Positions 25,906 to 34,151 of a stretch of DNA of 37,044 bases are shown here, piece by piece; the stretch's first letter is position 1; every line of letters begins with the position of its first letter. Source of the stretch: a bacterium (lineage in GTDB: Bacteria; Zhuqueibacterota; QNDG01; DTFT01). The position numbers and the translations under genes were made by a program. The notes beneath the pieces are model-generated. The model was not told the DNA's origin. It ran no database searches and saw only the letters and a program-made list of their open reading frames with translations. Location: contig JAUCQC010000020.1 of the NCBI GenBank assembly GCA_030372965.1, positions 1 through 37,044 of the forward strand, written 5' to 3'.

Positions 25906-27054
25906 ATGAAGAAAGTCCTCACCGGCAACTTCGCGGCCGCCTACGCCGCGGTCGCGGCGCGTGTTCAGGTCATCTCCGCCTACCCGATCACGCCCCAGAC
26001 CACCATCGTGGAGATTCTCTCGGAACTCGTCGCCCGGGGCGAACTGGCGGCCGATTTCATCAAGGTCGAATCCGAGCATTCCGCCCTGGCCGCCTGCATC
26101 GGCGCGCAGGCCGCGGGCGCGCGGACGTTCACCGCGACCTCGGCCCAGGGCCTCGCGCTCATGCACGAACTCATCCACTGGACCGGCCGGGCCCGGCTGC
26201 CCATCGTCCTCGCCAATGTCAACCGCGCCATGGCTCCGGGATGGTCCATCTGGGCGGACGCCACGGACGCCGTCTCGGAGCGCGACACGGGCTGGATGCA
26301 GATCTATTGCGAGGACAATCAGGAGGTTTTCGACTCCATTCTGATGGCCTACCGGATCGGGGAACGCGAAGGGGTCCTGCTTCCGACCCTGGTGAACCTG
26401 GATGCATTCTTCCTGTCCCACACGTCCCAGGTGGTGGACCTGTACGACGCGGAACGGATCGACGCCTTTCTGCCGCCGTACCGGCCGGCCGTCAAGCTCG
26501 ACGTCGCGGACCCGCGCTCATTCGGCGCGCTCACGTCTCCGGACTACTATTACGAATTTTCATTCAAGATCCAGAAGGCGCACGAAGCCGCCGCGCAGGC
26601 GATCACGGAAACCGGAAAAGAATTCGGAACCCTCTTCGGCCGGTCATACGGGTTGACGGAGGCCTACCGGTGCGAAGACGCCGAAGTGGTGCTCGTCACC
26701 TACGGCACCATCGCGGGGACGGCCAAAGTGGCGGCTGACCGGCTCCGGAACAGGGGAGTCCGGGCGGGCGTCCTGAAGATCCGCTATTTCCGTCCGTTTC
26801 CCGCGGAGGACGTGGTCCGCATTCTCGGCCGCGTGAAGGCCGCGGGGGTCGTGGACCGGGCGGTCTCCTACGGTCAGGCCGGCCCGTTTTACACGGAAAC
26901 CCGGTCGGTTCTGCCCGGCGCGGGCCCCGCTCTGACCGGATTCATCGCCGGCCTGGGAGGCCGGGACGTGTCCGTGGCCGATCTGGAATCCATGTTTCTT
27001 CAACTGCGCGAGGGGAAGCCCTCGCCGCTCGTCTGGATTGGAGTCAAACCATGA
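25906..27054 (+). CDS. porA: 2-Oxoacid:ferredoxin oxidoreductase, alpha subunit
   Basis: The 382-residue product contains the pyrimidine-binding domain of the TPP enzyme. Key segments are ISAYPITPQTTIVE (YPITPQT 26-32), KVESEHSALAACIGAQAAGA, RTFTATSAQGLALMHE, and the transketolase C-terminal-like half with VLVTYGTIAGTAKVAADRL and KIRYFRPFPAEDVVRIL. The complex oxidises 2-oxoacids with ferredoxin as acceptor. Its start follows a GGGG-rich leader, 7 bases after porD, and its stop overlaps the beta-subunit start by ATGA, giving 1:1 coupling of the two halves of the active site. Confidence 0.92.
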   Translation: MKKVLTGNFAAAYAAVAARVQVISAYPITPQTTIVEILSELVARGELAADFIKVESEHSALAACIGAQAAGARTFTATSAQGLALMHELIHWTGRARLPIVLANVNRAMAPGWSIWADATDAVSERDTGWMQIYCEDNQEVFDSILMAYRIGEREGVLLPTLVNLDAFFLSHTSQVVDLYDAERIDAFLPPYRPAVKLDVADPRSFGALTSPDYYYEFSFKIQKAHEAAAQAITETGKEFGTLFGRSYGLTEAYRCEDAEVVLVTYGTIAGTAKVAADRLRNRGVRAGVLKIRYFRPFPAEDVVRILGRVKAAGVVDRAVSYGQAGPFYTETRSVLPGAGPALTGFIAGLGGRDVSVADLESMFLQLREGKPSPLVWIGVKP

Positions 27055-27980
27055 ATGCCGCCGAAACAACAGGGAAAAGGCCTTTCCGGCTCACTTTGCC
27101 CGAGGAGGAGATACTCTCTCCGGGACATCTGGCCTGTCAGGGATGCGGCGCGGCCATGGCCATGCGTTACGCGCTCAAGGCGCTCGGGCGGAACACCATC
27201 CTGTCCATCCCGGCCTGCTGCTGGGCCGTGATCGACGGGCCTTTCCCGTATTCCGCGGCCGGCGTTCCCGTCTTTCACTGCGCGTTCGAAACCGCGGCCT
27301 CCACGGCCGCCGGAATCACCCATGCCCTGTCCCGTCTCGGCCGCGAGGACGTCACGACCGTGGCGTGGGCCGGGGACGGGGGCACCTTTGACATCGGGCT
27401 TCAGGCGCTTTCGGGGGCTGCGGAACGCAACGACAACATCATCTACGTGGTCTACGACAATGAAGCCTACATGAACACCGGCATCCAGCGGTCCTCGGCC
27501 ACGCCGCACGGCGCCTGGACCACGACCACGCCGACCCTCCAGTTCAAAAAGGGCCCGAAGAAGAACATCATGGAGATCATGGTCGCGCATTCCATCCCCT
27601 ACGCGGCCACGGCCAACATCGCCTATCCGGAAGACCTGGTGAAGAAACTTCGGAAGGCGCAGTCGATCCGGGGAATGCGTTTTCTGCACGTCTACGCGCC
27701 CTGCCCGACGGGCTGGAAGCACGCGCCCGGACTCACCGTGAAAATCGCCCGCATGGCCACCGAATGCAATGTCTTCCCGATCTATGAGGTGGAGGAGGGC
27801 GTGTACACGCTTAACCGCCGGAATCCAACCCCGGTGCCCGTCGCGGAATACCTGAAGATGCAGGGCCGCTTTCATCACCTTCGCGAGGAAGACGTTCAAT
27901 TCATCCAATCCCGGGTGGACCGCGACTGGCAGCGGCTGATCAAGCTGGAACAGGCTTTCGGAAAGGCCGCCGGGACCTGA
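27051..27980 (+). CDS. porB: 2-Oxoacid:ferredoxin oxidoreductase, beta subunit (TPP and Fe-S binding)
   Basis: Catalytic beta subunit of 309 residues. The proximal cluster ligands begin with C29 and C32 (GHLACQGCGAAMAMRYAL). Further cysteines occur in SIPACCWAVID and in the late HVYAPCPTGWKH motif, which supplies the last ligand in this family. TPP binding is shown by WAGDGGTFDIGLQALSGA (GDG at 108-110) and YVVYDNEAYMNTGIQ. The motif set is complete. In POR/VOR enzymes the substrate pocket lies partly here, but I cannot read specificity from it. It is the last gene of the por group; a 103-base gap follows. Confidence 0.92.
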   Translation: MNAAETTGKRPFRLTLPEEEILSPGHLACQGCGAAMAMRYALKALGRNTILSIPACCWAVIDGPFPYSAAGVPVFHCAFETAASTAAGITHALSRLGREDVTTVAWAGDGGTFDIGLQALSGAAERNDNIIYVVYDNEAYMNTGIQRSSATPHGAWTTTTPTLQFKKGPKKNIMEIMVAHSIPYAATANIAYPEDLVKKLRKAQSIRGMRFLHVYAPCPTGWKHAPGLTVKIARMATECNVFPIYEVEEGVYTLNRRNPTPVPVAEYLKMQGRFHHLREEDVQFIQSRVDRDWQRLIKLEQAFGKAAGT

Positions 27981-28083
27981 GATCAGCATCCTGTCCGCGG
28001 AACCCGGAGAACGGAGACTGACGAAGCGTCTCCGCAGGACCCGGCCGCCGTGTCAGTCCGGGATCACCCCACTGAGGAATCGC
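27981..28083 (+). other. porB-iorA intergenic gap with a hairpin
   Basis: The longest gap inside the oxidoreductase cluster. CGGAGAC (28012-28018) pairs with GTCTCCG (28028-28034) over a 9-nt loop. No T-run follows, so it is not a rho-independent terminator. It may be an mRNA-stabilising or processing hairpin. GAGG 8 nt before the iorA ATG is its ribosome binding site. No convincing promoter is seen. Confidence 0.4.
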
Positions 28084-29871
28084 ATGAAAGTCCTGTTGTC
28101 CGGAAATGAGGCGGTCGCCCGCGGATGCCATGAATCCGGATTGCACGTGGCGACCGCGTATCCGGGCACGCCCAGCACCGAGATTCTCGAGGAAATCGCG
28201 TCCCGGTACGCGGAAATCGACAGCGAGTGGTGCCCGAACGAGAAAGTGGCTTTTGAAGTCGCCATGGGCGCCTCTTTCGCCGGCGCCCGAGCGCTGACGG
28301 CCATGAAGCATGTCGGCCTGAACGTGGCCGCGGATCCCTTCATGTCCGTTTCCCTGATCGGCGCGCCGGGGGGGCTCGTCGTGGTCAGCGCCGACGATCC
28401 CGGAATGCACTCATCCCAGAACGAGCAGGACAACCGGCTGTACGCGCGTTTCGCGGGATATCCATGCCTGGAGCCCTCCGACAGCCAGGAATCCAAGGAC
28501 TTCGTCGGCCACAGCCTGGAGATCAGCGCCGCGTTCGACGTTCCGGTCATGCTCCGGATGACCACCCGCGTCTGTCACGCCCAGAGTGTCGTCCGCCTCG
28601 GGGAACGCCGGGAGCATCCCGTCCGGGGTTTTCAGCCGGATCCCCGGAAATACGTCGTCCTTCCGAACCACGCCCGGGTTCAGCATGTCTGGGCCGCGGA
28701 ACGTCTCGAACGCCTGGCCGCCTTTTCGGAATCCTCGCCTCTCAACCGGGAGGAACCGGGACGCAGGGACGTGGGTGTGATCACCGCCGGCATCTCCTAT
28801 CAATACGTCCGTGAAACGCTCCCGGAAGCCTCGATTTTCAAGCTCGGCATCTCCCACCCGCTCCCGATCGAACGCATCCGCAGGTTCGCCGCGTCCGTCG
28901 GCCGCCTCTTCGTGGTCGAGGAGCTGGAACCCTTCATCGAGGAGCAGATCCTCGCGGCGGGAATTCCCTGCGAAGGAAAGAAATGGTGGCCCCGCCTGGG
29001 CGAATTTTCCCCGGATATCGTGGCCGCTGGATTCGTCCGGGCCGGCGTCCTGGAACGGGGTCCGGAACCCCCGGCGCCGGTGGAAGTGCAGCCCAGGCCT
29101 CCGGTTTTCTGCCCCGGTTGCCCGCACCGGGGTCTGTTTGTCGCGCTCAAAAAGTTCAAGGCCCTCGTCGCGACCGACATCGGCTGCTACACGCTGTCCG
29201 TGTACCCGCCCATCGCCGTGGGGGACATCTGCGTGGAGATGGGCGCGTCCATCGGCACGGCGGTCGGTGTCGCCAAGGCCCGCGGGAGCGGAAAGGGAAT
29301 CGTGGCGACAATCGGGGATTCCACTTTCCTGCATTCGGGCATGACCGGCCTTCTCAACGCGGTGCATGACGGCGCCGGCATCACGGTCGTCCTGCTGGAC
29401 AACAGCATCACCGCCATGACGGGCGGTCAGCACCAGCCCGGAACGGGAAAAACCCTTTCAGGCGCTGCGGCCAGGCCCGTGGAACTGGCGAAAATCTGCG
29501 CGGCTCTCGGCGTGGAGCGCATCCGCGTCATCGATCCCTACGATCTTGATCAGACCGGAAAGGCGCTGGGGGAGGCGCTCGAGTCGGGTGAACTTTCCGT
29601 TCTGATCACCAACCGGCCCTGCACGCTGTACCCGCCTGAAATCCGTAAATCCATTCTCAGGCCGCCGTTCCGCGTGAAACCGGATGCCTGCATCGGATGC
29701 CACGCCTGCTTCAAGGTCGGCTGTCCAGCGATCGGCGAATCGGAGAAACGCACGGAAAAGGGGCTGAGCCAGTCCAGAATCGACCGGACCCTGTGCACAG
29801 GGTGCAGTGTCTGCAGTCAGGTCTGCCCGGTGCAGGCGATCGTGCGGGAACCGGAAGGGGGCGCGAAATGA
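28084..29871 (+). CDS. iorA: Indolepyruvate:ferredoxin oxidoreductase, alpha subunit
   Basis: Oxidatively decarboxylates aryl pyruvates (from Trp, Phe, Tyr) to aryl-acetyl-CoA with ferredoxin. The 595-residue product has LLSGNEAVARGCHESGLHVA and TAYPGTPSTEILEEIA, then EWCPNEKVAFEVAMGASFAG, and the DDPGMHSSQNEQDNR loop typical of IorA. The TPP domain has FCPGCPHRG, DIGCYTL, GASIGTAVG, IGDSTFLHSGMTGL (GDS 411-413) and LLDNSITAMTGGQ. The C-terminus is a 2[4Fe-4S] ferredoxin: C536-x2-C539-x2-C542-x4-C547-P and C571-x2-C574-x2-C577-x3-C581-P. Length is normal for IorA. It overlaps iorB by ATGA. Confidence 0.94.
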   Translation: MKVLLSGNEAVARGCHESGLHVATAYPGTPSTEILEEIASRYAEIDSEWCPNEKVAFEVAMGASFAGARALTAMKHVGLNVAADPFMSVSLIGAPGGLVVVSADDPGMHSSQNEQDNRLYARFAGYPCLEPSDSQESKDFVGHSLEISAAFDVPVMLRMTTRVCHAQSVVRLGERREHPVRGFQPDPRKYVVLPNHARVQHVWAAERLERLAAFSESSPLNREEPGRRDVGVITAGISYQYVRETLPEASIFKLGISHPLPIERIRRFAASVGRLFVVEELEPFIEEQILAAGIPCEGKKWWPRLGEFSPDIVAAGFVRAGVLERGPEPPAPVEVQPRPPVFCPGCPHRGLFVALKKFKALVATDIGCYTLSVYPPIAVGDICVEMGASIGTAVGVAKARGSGKGIVATIGDSTFLHSGMTGLLNAVHDGAGITVVLLDNSITAMTGGQHQPGTGKTLSGAAARPVELAKICAALGVERIRVIDPYDLDQTGKALGEALESGELSVLITNRPCTLYPPEIRKSILRPPFRVKPDACIGCHACFKVGCPAIGESEKRTEKGLSQSRIDRTLCTGCSVCSQVCPVQAIVREPEGGAK

Positions 29872-30464
29872 GGTCCATGAGCGTCCTGATCGTGGGCGTC
29901 GGGGGACAGGGCGTCCTGCTGGCGTCCGAACTGCTGTCGGACGCGGCGCTCCGCGCGGGTTTCGACGTGAAGAAGAGCGAAGTGCACGGCATGGCCCAGC
30001 GGGGCGGTTCCGTGTCCAGCCATGTCCGGATTTCCGGACAGGTCTTTTCCCCCCTGATCCCGGCCGGGCAGGCCGACGCCCTGCTGGCCTTCGAACAGGC
30101 GGAAGCGCTCCGCTGGGTTCACTTTCTCAAGGCGGACGGAACGGCCGTCATCAACCGCAGACGTCTCGTGCCTCCCGTCGCGCTGTTCCGCAAGGGGCCG
30201 GGGTATCCCGAGGATCCTGTCGCATCCGTGCGCGCCCGGGCCGGACGCGTCATCCCCATCGACGCGGAAACAGTCGCCCGGCGGCTCGGGAATCCTCGCG
30301 TCGAAAACACGGTCCTGCTCGGCGCGCTTTCCGGATGCCTTGACATACCGGAGGACGACTGGATGCGGGCCATCGAAGGCCGCGTGCCGGCAGGAACCGT
30401 TGACATCAATTGCGGGGCGTTCCGGGCGGGCGCCGAAACCGCGGCGAACTGGGAGGATGCATGA
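29868..30464 (+). CDS. iorB: Indolepyruvate:ferredoxin oxidoreductase, beta subunit
   Basis: The 198-residue product belongs to the same fold as the POR gamma subunit: VLIVGVGGQGVLLASELLSD, then KKSEVHGMAQRGGSVSSHVR, AFEQAEALRW and NTVLLGALSGCLDIP. These are the usual IorB motifs and length. The ATG at 29868 overlaps the iorA stop and has GGAAGGGGG six bases upstream; an ATG at 29877 is an alternative. The frame is open back to 29697, but that part lies inside the iorA ferredoxin domain. The stop overlaps the first butyrate kinase start (ATGA), so the oxidoreductase and kinase are coupled. Confidence 0.93.
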   Translation: MRSMSVLIVGVGGQGVLLASELLSDAALRAGFDVKKSEVHGMAQRGGSVSSHVRISGQVFSPLIPAGQADALLAFEQAEALRWVHFLKADGTAVINRRRLVPPVALFRKGPGYPEDPVASVRARAGRVIPIDAETVARRLGNPRVENTVLLGALSGCLDIPEDDWMRAIEGRVPAGTVDINCGAFRAGAETAANWEDA

Positions 30465-31534
30465 CCCGAATTCTGGTCGTCAATCCGGGATCCACGAGCA
30501 CCAAGGTCGCTCTGTTTGAAGACGAAACTCCGGTGTGGAGCGAGACCGTCGCGTATTCCTCTGAAACCCTCGCTCCCTTCCGGAGACCGACGGACCAGAT
30601 GGATCTTCGATTCAGGGATCTGGCCGAACTGCTCATCCGCCGGGGTGTCGAAGTCGGCTCGCTGTCCGCGGTTTCCAGCCGGGGCGGCCCTTTTAAACCC
30701 CTGCCAGGCGGCACCTACCGGGTCACACCGACCGTCGTGGGCGACGTGCTTCAGGGCCGTGTCCAGTTCAACCATGCGTCGCTGCTGGGCGTGTGTCTCG
30801 CAGACCGCCTGGTGCAGGGGACGGAAATCCCCGCGTTTTTCGTCGATCCCGTGTCCGTCGACGAGATGGATCCGGTCGCACGGCTGACCGGCATGCCCGA
30901 GCTGGAGCGCAGGAGCCTGGCGCACGCACTCAACATCAAGGCCGCCGGACGCAGGGTGGCCCTTCAGCTCCGGAAGGATTTATCCCAGCTCCGCATGGTG
31001 GTCGCCCACCTGGGCGGAGGCATATCGGTGTGCGCGCTGAAGGACGGATTCATCATCGACGTCAACAATGCCGTGGAAGAGGGACCGTTTTCACCGGAAC
31101 GCTCCGGAACCCTGCCCGCCTACGCGCTGACCGAACTGTGTTTTTCCGGAAGGTTCACGCACGCGGAAATGCGGAAGAAAATCGCGGGTTGCGGCGGTCT
31201 CGCGGCGCATCTCGGAACCAGCGACGCCGTGGAGATCGAGAAGCGCATCGCCGCCGGGGACAGCCGGGCCGAACGCGTGTATCGCGCCATGGCCTATCAG
31301 ATCGCCAAGGAAATCGGCGCCATGGCCACGGTTCTGAAATGCATGCTGGACGGCGTGGTGCTCACCGGCGGTCTCGCCCGGAGCGCCATGCTGACAGGCT
31401 GGATTCAGGAGCGGGTCGGCATTCTGGGCTCCTTCTTTGTGCTGCCCGGCGAATTCGAAATGGAGGCGCTCGCGCTGGGCGCGCTCCGCGTGCTGCGCAA
31501 CGAGGAACCGGTCAAATCATACGAAGCCATATGA
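30461..31534 (+). CDS. buk: Butyrate kinase (paralog 1)
   Basis: Transfers phosphate from butyryl-phosphate or a related acyl-phosphate to ADP, making ATP and the free acid. The 357-residue product is of normal Buk length. It shows the ASKHA phosphate-binding loop VVNPGSTSTKVALFEDE (N8-K15), FFVDPVSVDEMDPVARLTG, MVVAHLGGGISVCALKDG (H183), IDVNNAVEEGPFSPERSG, AHLGTSDAVEIEKRI, MAYQIAKEIGAMA and LTGGLARS. The DPV..DE and P-E-x-x-R-R/S-x-x-H segment marks the butyrate rather than acetate kinase branch. Isobutyrate, isovalerate or phenylacetate may be the real product, given iorAB next to it. GGAGG precedes the start by 4 nt. Confidence 0.92.
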   Translation: MTRILVVNPGSTSTKVALFEDETPVWSETVAYSSETLAPFRRPTDQMDLRFRDLAELLIRRGVEVGSLSAVSSRGGPFKPLPGGTYRVTPTVVGDVLQGRVQFNHASLLGVCLADRLVQGTEIPAFFVDPVSVDEMDPVARLTGMPELERRSLAHALNIKAAGRRVALQLRKDLSQLRMVVAHLGGGISVCALKDGFIIDVNNAVEEGPFSPERSGTLPAYALTELCFSGRFTHAEMRKKIAGCGGLAAHLGTSDAVEIEKRIAAGDSRAERVYRAMAYQIAKEIGAMATVLKCMLDGVVLTGGLARSAMLTGWIQERVGILGSFFVLPGEFEMEALALGALRVLRNEEPVKSYEAI

Positions 31535-32622
31535 CCCGGGGCCCCTTTCGCATCCTGGTCGTCAATCCGGGCTCGACATCCACAAAGATCGCGCTTTTCG
31601 AGGACGAGGCCCAGAGGGACTCCGCTTCACTGGCGCATCCGGCGGACACGCTTGGCCGCTATAATCGGGTCGCGGACCAGCTTCCGTTCCGGCTGGCGGC
31701 CGTTGAAGCGTTCATGGCCGGCCGGAACATCCGTCCCGCGTCCCTGGACGCCGTGGTCGGCCGGGGCGGTTTGCTCAGGCCGCTGGCAGGCGGCACCTAC
31801 GCCGTGGATGACCGGATGGCGGAGGACCTTCGGTCCGCGGTGGAAGGAGAGCACGCCACCAATCGCGGAGGCCTGAGCGCGCGCGCGATCGCGGATCGGG
31901 CGGGAGTTCCAGCGTACATCGTGGACCCGGTGGTGGTGGACGAGCTGGATGAAGTGGCCCGCCTCACCGGACTGCCCGAGTTCCGCAGGCGATCCATTTT
32001 TCACGCGCTCAACCAGAAAGCCGTCGCGCGCGAGGCCGGCCGGCGTCTCGGCCGGCCTGTGGAATCGCTGCGGCTGATCGTGGCGCATCTGGGCGGAGGT
32101 ATTTCCGTCGGCGCCCACCGGGAGGGCCGCGTGGTGGACGTCAACAACGCCTTGGACGGCGACGGGCCCTTTTCGCCGGAAAGGTCCGGCGGTCTTCCCT
32201 CCGGCCAGCTGGCGGACTGGTGCTTCTCCGGCAAGACGAGCCTTGCCGCGGTGCGCAAAAGGCTGACCGGTCACGGCGGCATGGTGGCCCACCTGGGGAC
32301 GAACGACCTCGTGGAGGTCGAGCGCCGCATCGCGTCCGGAGACCGGACCGCCGCGCTGGTCCGCGACGCCATGGCCTATCAGACGGCCAAGCAGATCGGA
32401 GCCATGGCCGCCGTTCTGGAGGGGCGCGTGGACGCGCTGGTGATCACGGGAGGCCTGGCCGCTTCGACCGCCTTCACGGAGGCGATTCTGGCGCGGGTCC
32501 GGTGGATCGCGCCTGTTTTCGTCCTGCCCGGCGAAAAGGAGATGGAGTCGCTGGCGCTGGGCGGGCTTCGCATCCTCAGGGGTGAAGAAAAACCCGGAAC
32601 GTATCCGGCTTCAGGGTCCTAA
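31531..32622 (+). CDS. Butyrate kinase (paralog 2)
   Basis: Second member of the same family, 363 residues, starting in the stop of paralog 1 (ATGA). The same motifs are kept: VVNPGSTSTKIALFEDE (N12-K19), YIVDPVVVDELDEVARLTGL, LIVAHLGGGISVGAHREG (H186), DVNNALDGDGPFSPERSG, AHLGTNDLVEVERRI, MAYQTAKQIGAMAAVLEG and ITGGLAAS. All catalytic positions seem intact, so both copies are probably active. Between the motifs the paralogs differ widely. The N-terminal third, which shapes the acyl pocket (residues of about 25-110), is especially divergent, so different substrates are likely. The frame is also open upstream to 30793 inside paralog 1; that part is a shadow. Confidence 0.9.
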   Translation: MTRGPFRILVVNPGSTSTKIALFEDEAQRDSASLAHPADTLGRYNRVADQLPFRLAAVEAFMAGRNIRPASLDAVVGRGGLLRPLAGGTYAVDDRMAEDLRSAVEGEHATNRGGLSARAIADRAGVPAYIVDPVVVDELDEVARLTGLPEFRRRSIFHALNQKAVAREAGRRLGRPVESLRLIVAHLGGGISVGAHREGRVVDVNNALDGDGPFSPERSGGLPSGQLADWCFSGKTSLAAVRKRLTGHGGMVAHLGTNDLVEVERRIASGDRTAALVRDAMAYQTAKQIGAMAAVLEGRVDALVITGGLAASTAFTEAILARVRWIAPVFVLPGEKEMESLALGGLRILRGEEKPGTYPASGS

Positions 32623-32639
32623 CAGGGAAAGGCGCTCGC

Positions 32640-33593
32640 ATGGAACCCATCCGCAAGCTCGTCATGCTGGAAGAAGCCGTGAAAGGCGGTCCCCGGATGA
32701 CGATGGCGGTCGCCTCAGGAGACGGGGATCCGGCGACGGTCCGCGCCGTCGTTCGGGGCGTTCTCGACGGTCTCATCAAGGTGATCCTGGTCGGAGTCGG
32801 GGAGAAACTGGAAAAGATCACCCGGGACCTCGACCCCGCTTTCACGAAAAGCGTGCAAATCGTGAACACCGAGGACGAGACCCGGACCGCCCGCGCCGCG
32901 GTGCAGCTGGTCCGGGACGGCAAAGCCGACCTGGTGATGAAGGGATTGATCCCCACCGACGTGTTCATGAAGGCGGTTCTGGACAAGGAGATCGGCCTGC
33001 TTCCGAAGGGCGGCCTGCTCAGCCACGTCGCCGTGATGGAGATGGCGACCTATCCCAAGCTCCTGCTGGTCACGGACGCGGCCATTCTCCCGAATCCGAC
33101 CATGGACGAAAAAGTGAAGATACTGGAGTACGCCATTGAAGTGGCGCATTCGCTGGGCATCGAGTGCCCGAAAGCGGCGCTGGTTTCGGCGGCGGAAAAG
33201 ATCAATTTCAAGCTCCAGTCCTCCATCGACGCCGCGGTGATCAAGGCCATGGCCGAGCGGAAGCAGATTCGGGGCGCGGTGGTCGACGGTCCGCTGGCCC
33301 TGGACGTGGCCCTGTCCGAGGAAAACTGCCGCATCAAGGGCCTCGACAGCCCCATCAACGGCGAAGCGGACATTCTCCTGTTTCCCAACATCGAAACCGC
33401 CAACACCTTCTACAAATCCGTCACCATTCTGGCGCACGGCAAGAGCGCTTCCATCCTCGTCGGGACGCTTTCGCCCGTGGTGCTTTCGTCCCGGGCCGAC
33501 GACGACGACACCAAATTCTACTCCATCGTCATGGCGGCGCGCATGGCCTCGCACCGCCAGCAGAAGGCCGTTTCCTCCGGAAGCGGCGGCTGA
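32640..33593 (+). CDS. ptb: Phosphate butyryltransferase (paralog 1)
   Basis: Exchanges CoA for phosphate on an acyl-CoA, supplying the acyl-phosphate used by butyrate kinase. The 317-residue product shows family features: MAVASGDGDPATVRAVVRGV, DLVMKGLIPTDVFMKAVLDK, GGLLSHVAVMEMATYPKLLL, TDAAILPNPTMDEKVKIL, AALVSAAEKINFKLQSSIDA, GAVVDGPLALDVALSEE, ADILLFPNIETANTFYKSV and SSRADDDDTKFYSI. It lies 17 bases after buk paralog 2, with a purine-rich site (GGGAAAGG) about 9 nt before the ATG. The order buk-buk-ptb inverts the clostridial ptb-buk order. Confidence 0.91.
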   Translation: MEPIRKLVMLEEAVKGGPRMTMAVASGDGDPATVRAVVRGVLDGLIKVILVGVGEKLEKITRDLDPAFTKSVQIVNTEDETRTARAAVQLVRDGKADLVMKGLIPTDVFMKAVLDKEIGLLPKGGLLSHVAVMEMATYPKLLLVTDAAILPNPTMDEKVKILEYAIEVAHSLGIECPKAALVSAAEKINFKLQSSIDAAVIKAMAERKQIRGAVVDGPLALDVALSEENCRIKGLDSPINGEADILLFPNIETANTFYKSVTILAHGKSASILVGTLSPVVLSSRADDDDTKFYSIVMAARMASHRQQKAVSSGSGG

Positions 33594-33632
33594 GCCGCGG
33601 CCGCGAACGGGCCTTCGACCGGGAGTGCCGGA

Positions 33633-34151
33633 ATGCCGCGCAAGTGCGTACAGATTTACACCGGGGACGGAAAGGGAAAGACCACGGCCGCGCTGGGGCT
33701 GGCGATGCGCGCGCTGGGTCGGGGATGGAGAGTCCTTCTCATCCAGTTTCTCAAGCCTCCGGGGGGATCCGGGGAGACGGGCGCCTGCCTGCGGCTTCCA
33801 GGGTTCGAATCCATGCAGTTCGGCGGCCGCGCGTTCGTCCGGTCCGAGCCACCGGATCCGGCGGACCGTGAACGCGCCGAGCGTGGCCTGCAAGCGGCGG
33901 AGCAGCGCATGGGGGAGGGTTGGGACATGATCATCCTCGACGAAATTCTGCAGGCCGTGTCCCTCGGCCTGATCGGGGAGGAGAACGTGCTCGGTCTCAT
34001 GCGGAACCGGCCCGATTCGGTCGAACTGGTCCTGACCGGTCGGGGCGCGACCGAGGCGCTCATCGCCGAGGCGGACCTGGTCACCGAGATGGTCGCGGTC
34101 AAGCACCCTTACGCGAAAGGAATGCCGGCGCGGCCCGGCATTGAATACTGA
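33633..34151 (+). CDS. cobO: Corrinoid adenosyltransferase (CobO/BtuR type)
   Basis: Transfers the adenosyl group of ATP to cob(I)alamin or corrinoid precursors, making adenosylcobalamin. The 172-residue product has the P-loop IYTGDGKGKTTAALGLAMRA (GDGKGKTT at 11-18), VLLIQFLKPP, the Walker-B-like DMIILDEILQAVSLGLI, VELVLTGRGA and the C-terminal HPYAKGMPARPGIEY, the conserved ending of the family. It lies 39 bases after ptb. No other cobalamin gene is here. Its place in a 2-oxoacid fermentation cluster suggests that a B12-dependent mutase acts on the same acyl-CoA or amino acids (inference). It shares one base with thiE (TGATG). Confidence 0.94.
   Translation: MPRKCVQIYTGDGKGKTTAALGLAMRALGRGWRVLLIQFLKPPGGSGETGACLRLPGFESMQFGGRAFVRSEPPDPADRERAERGLQAAEQRMGEGWDMIILDEILQAVSLGLIGEENVLGLMRNRPDSVELVLTGRGATEALIAEADLVTEMVAVKHPYAKGMPARPGIEY

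Noticed and set aside
28012-28034. Rho-independent terminator between porB and iorA
   Set aside because: The stem is good but no T-run follows.
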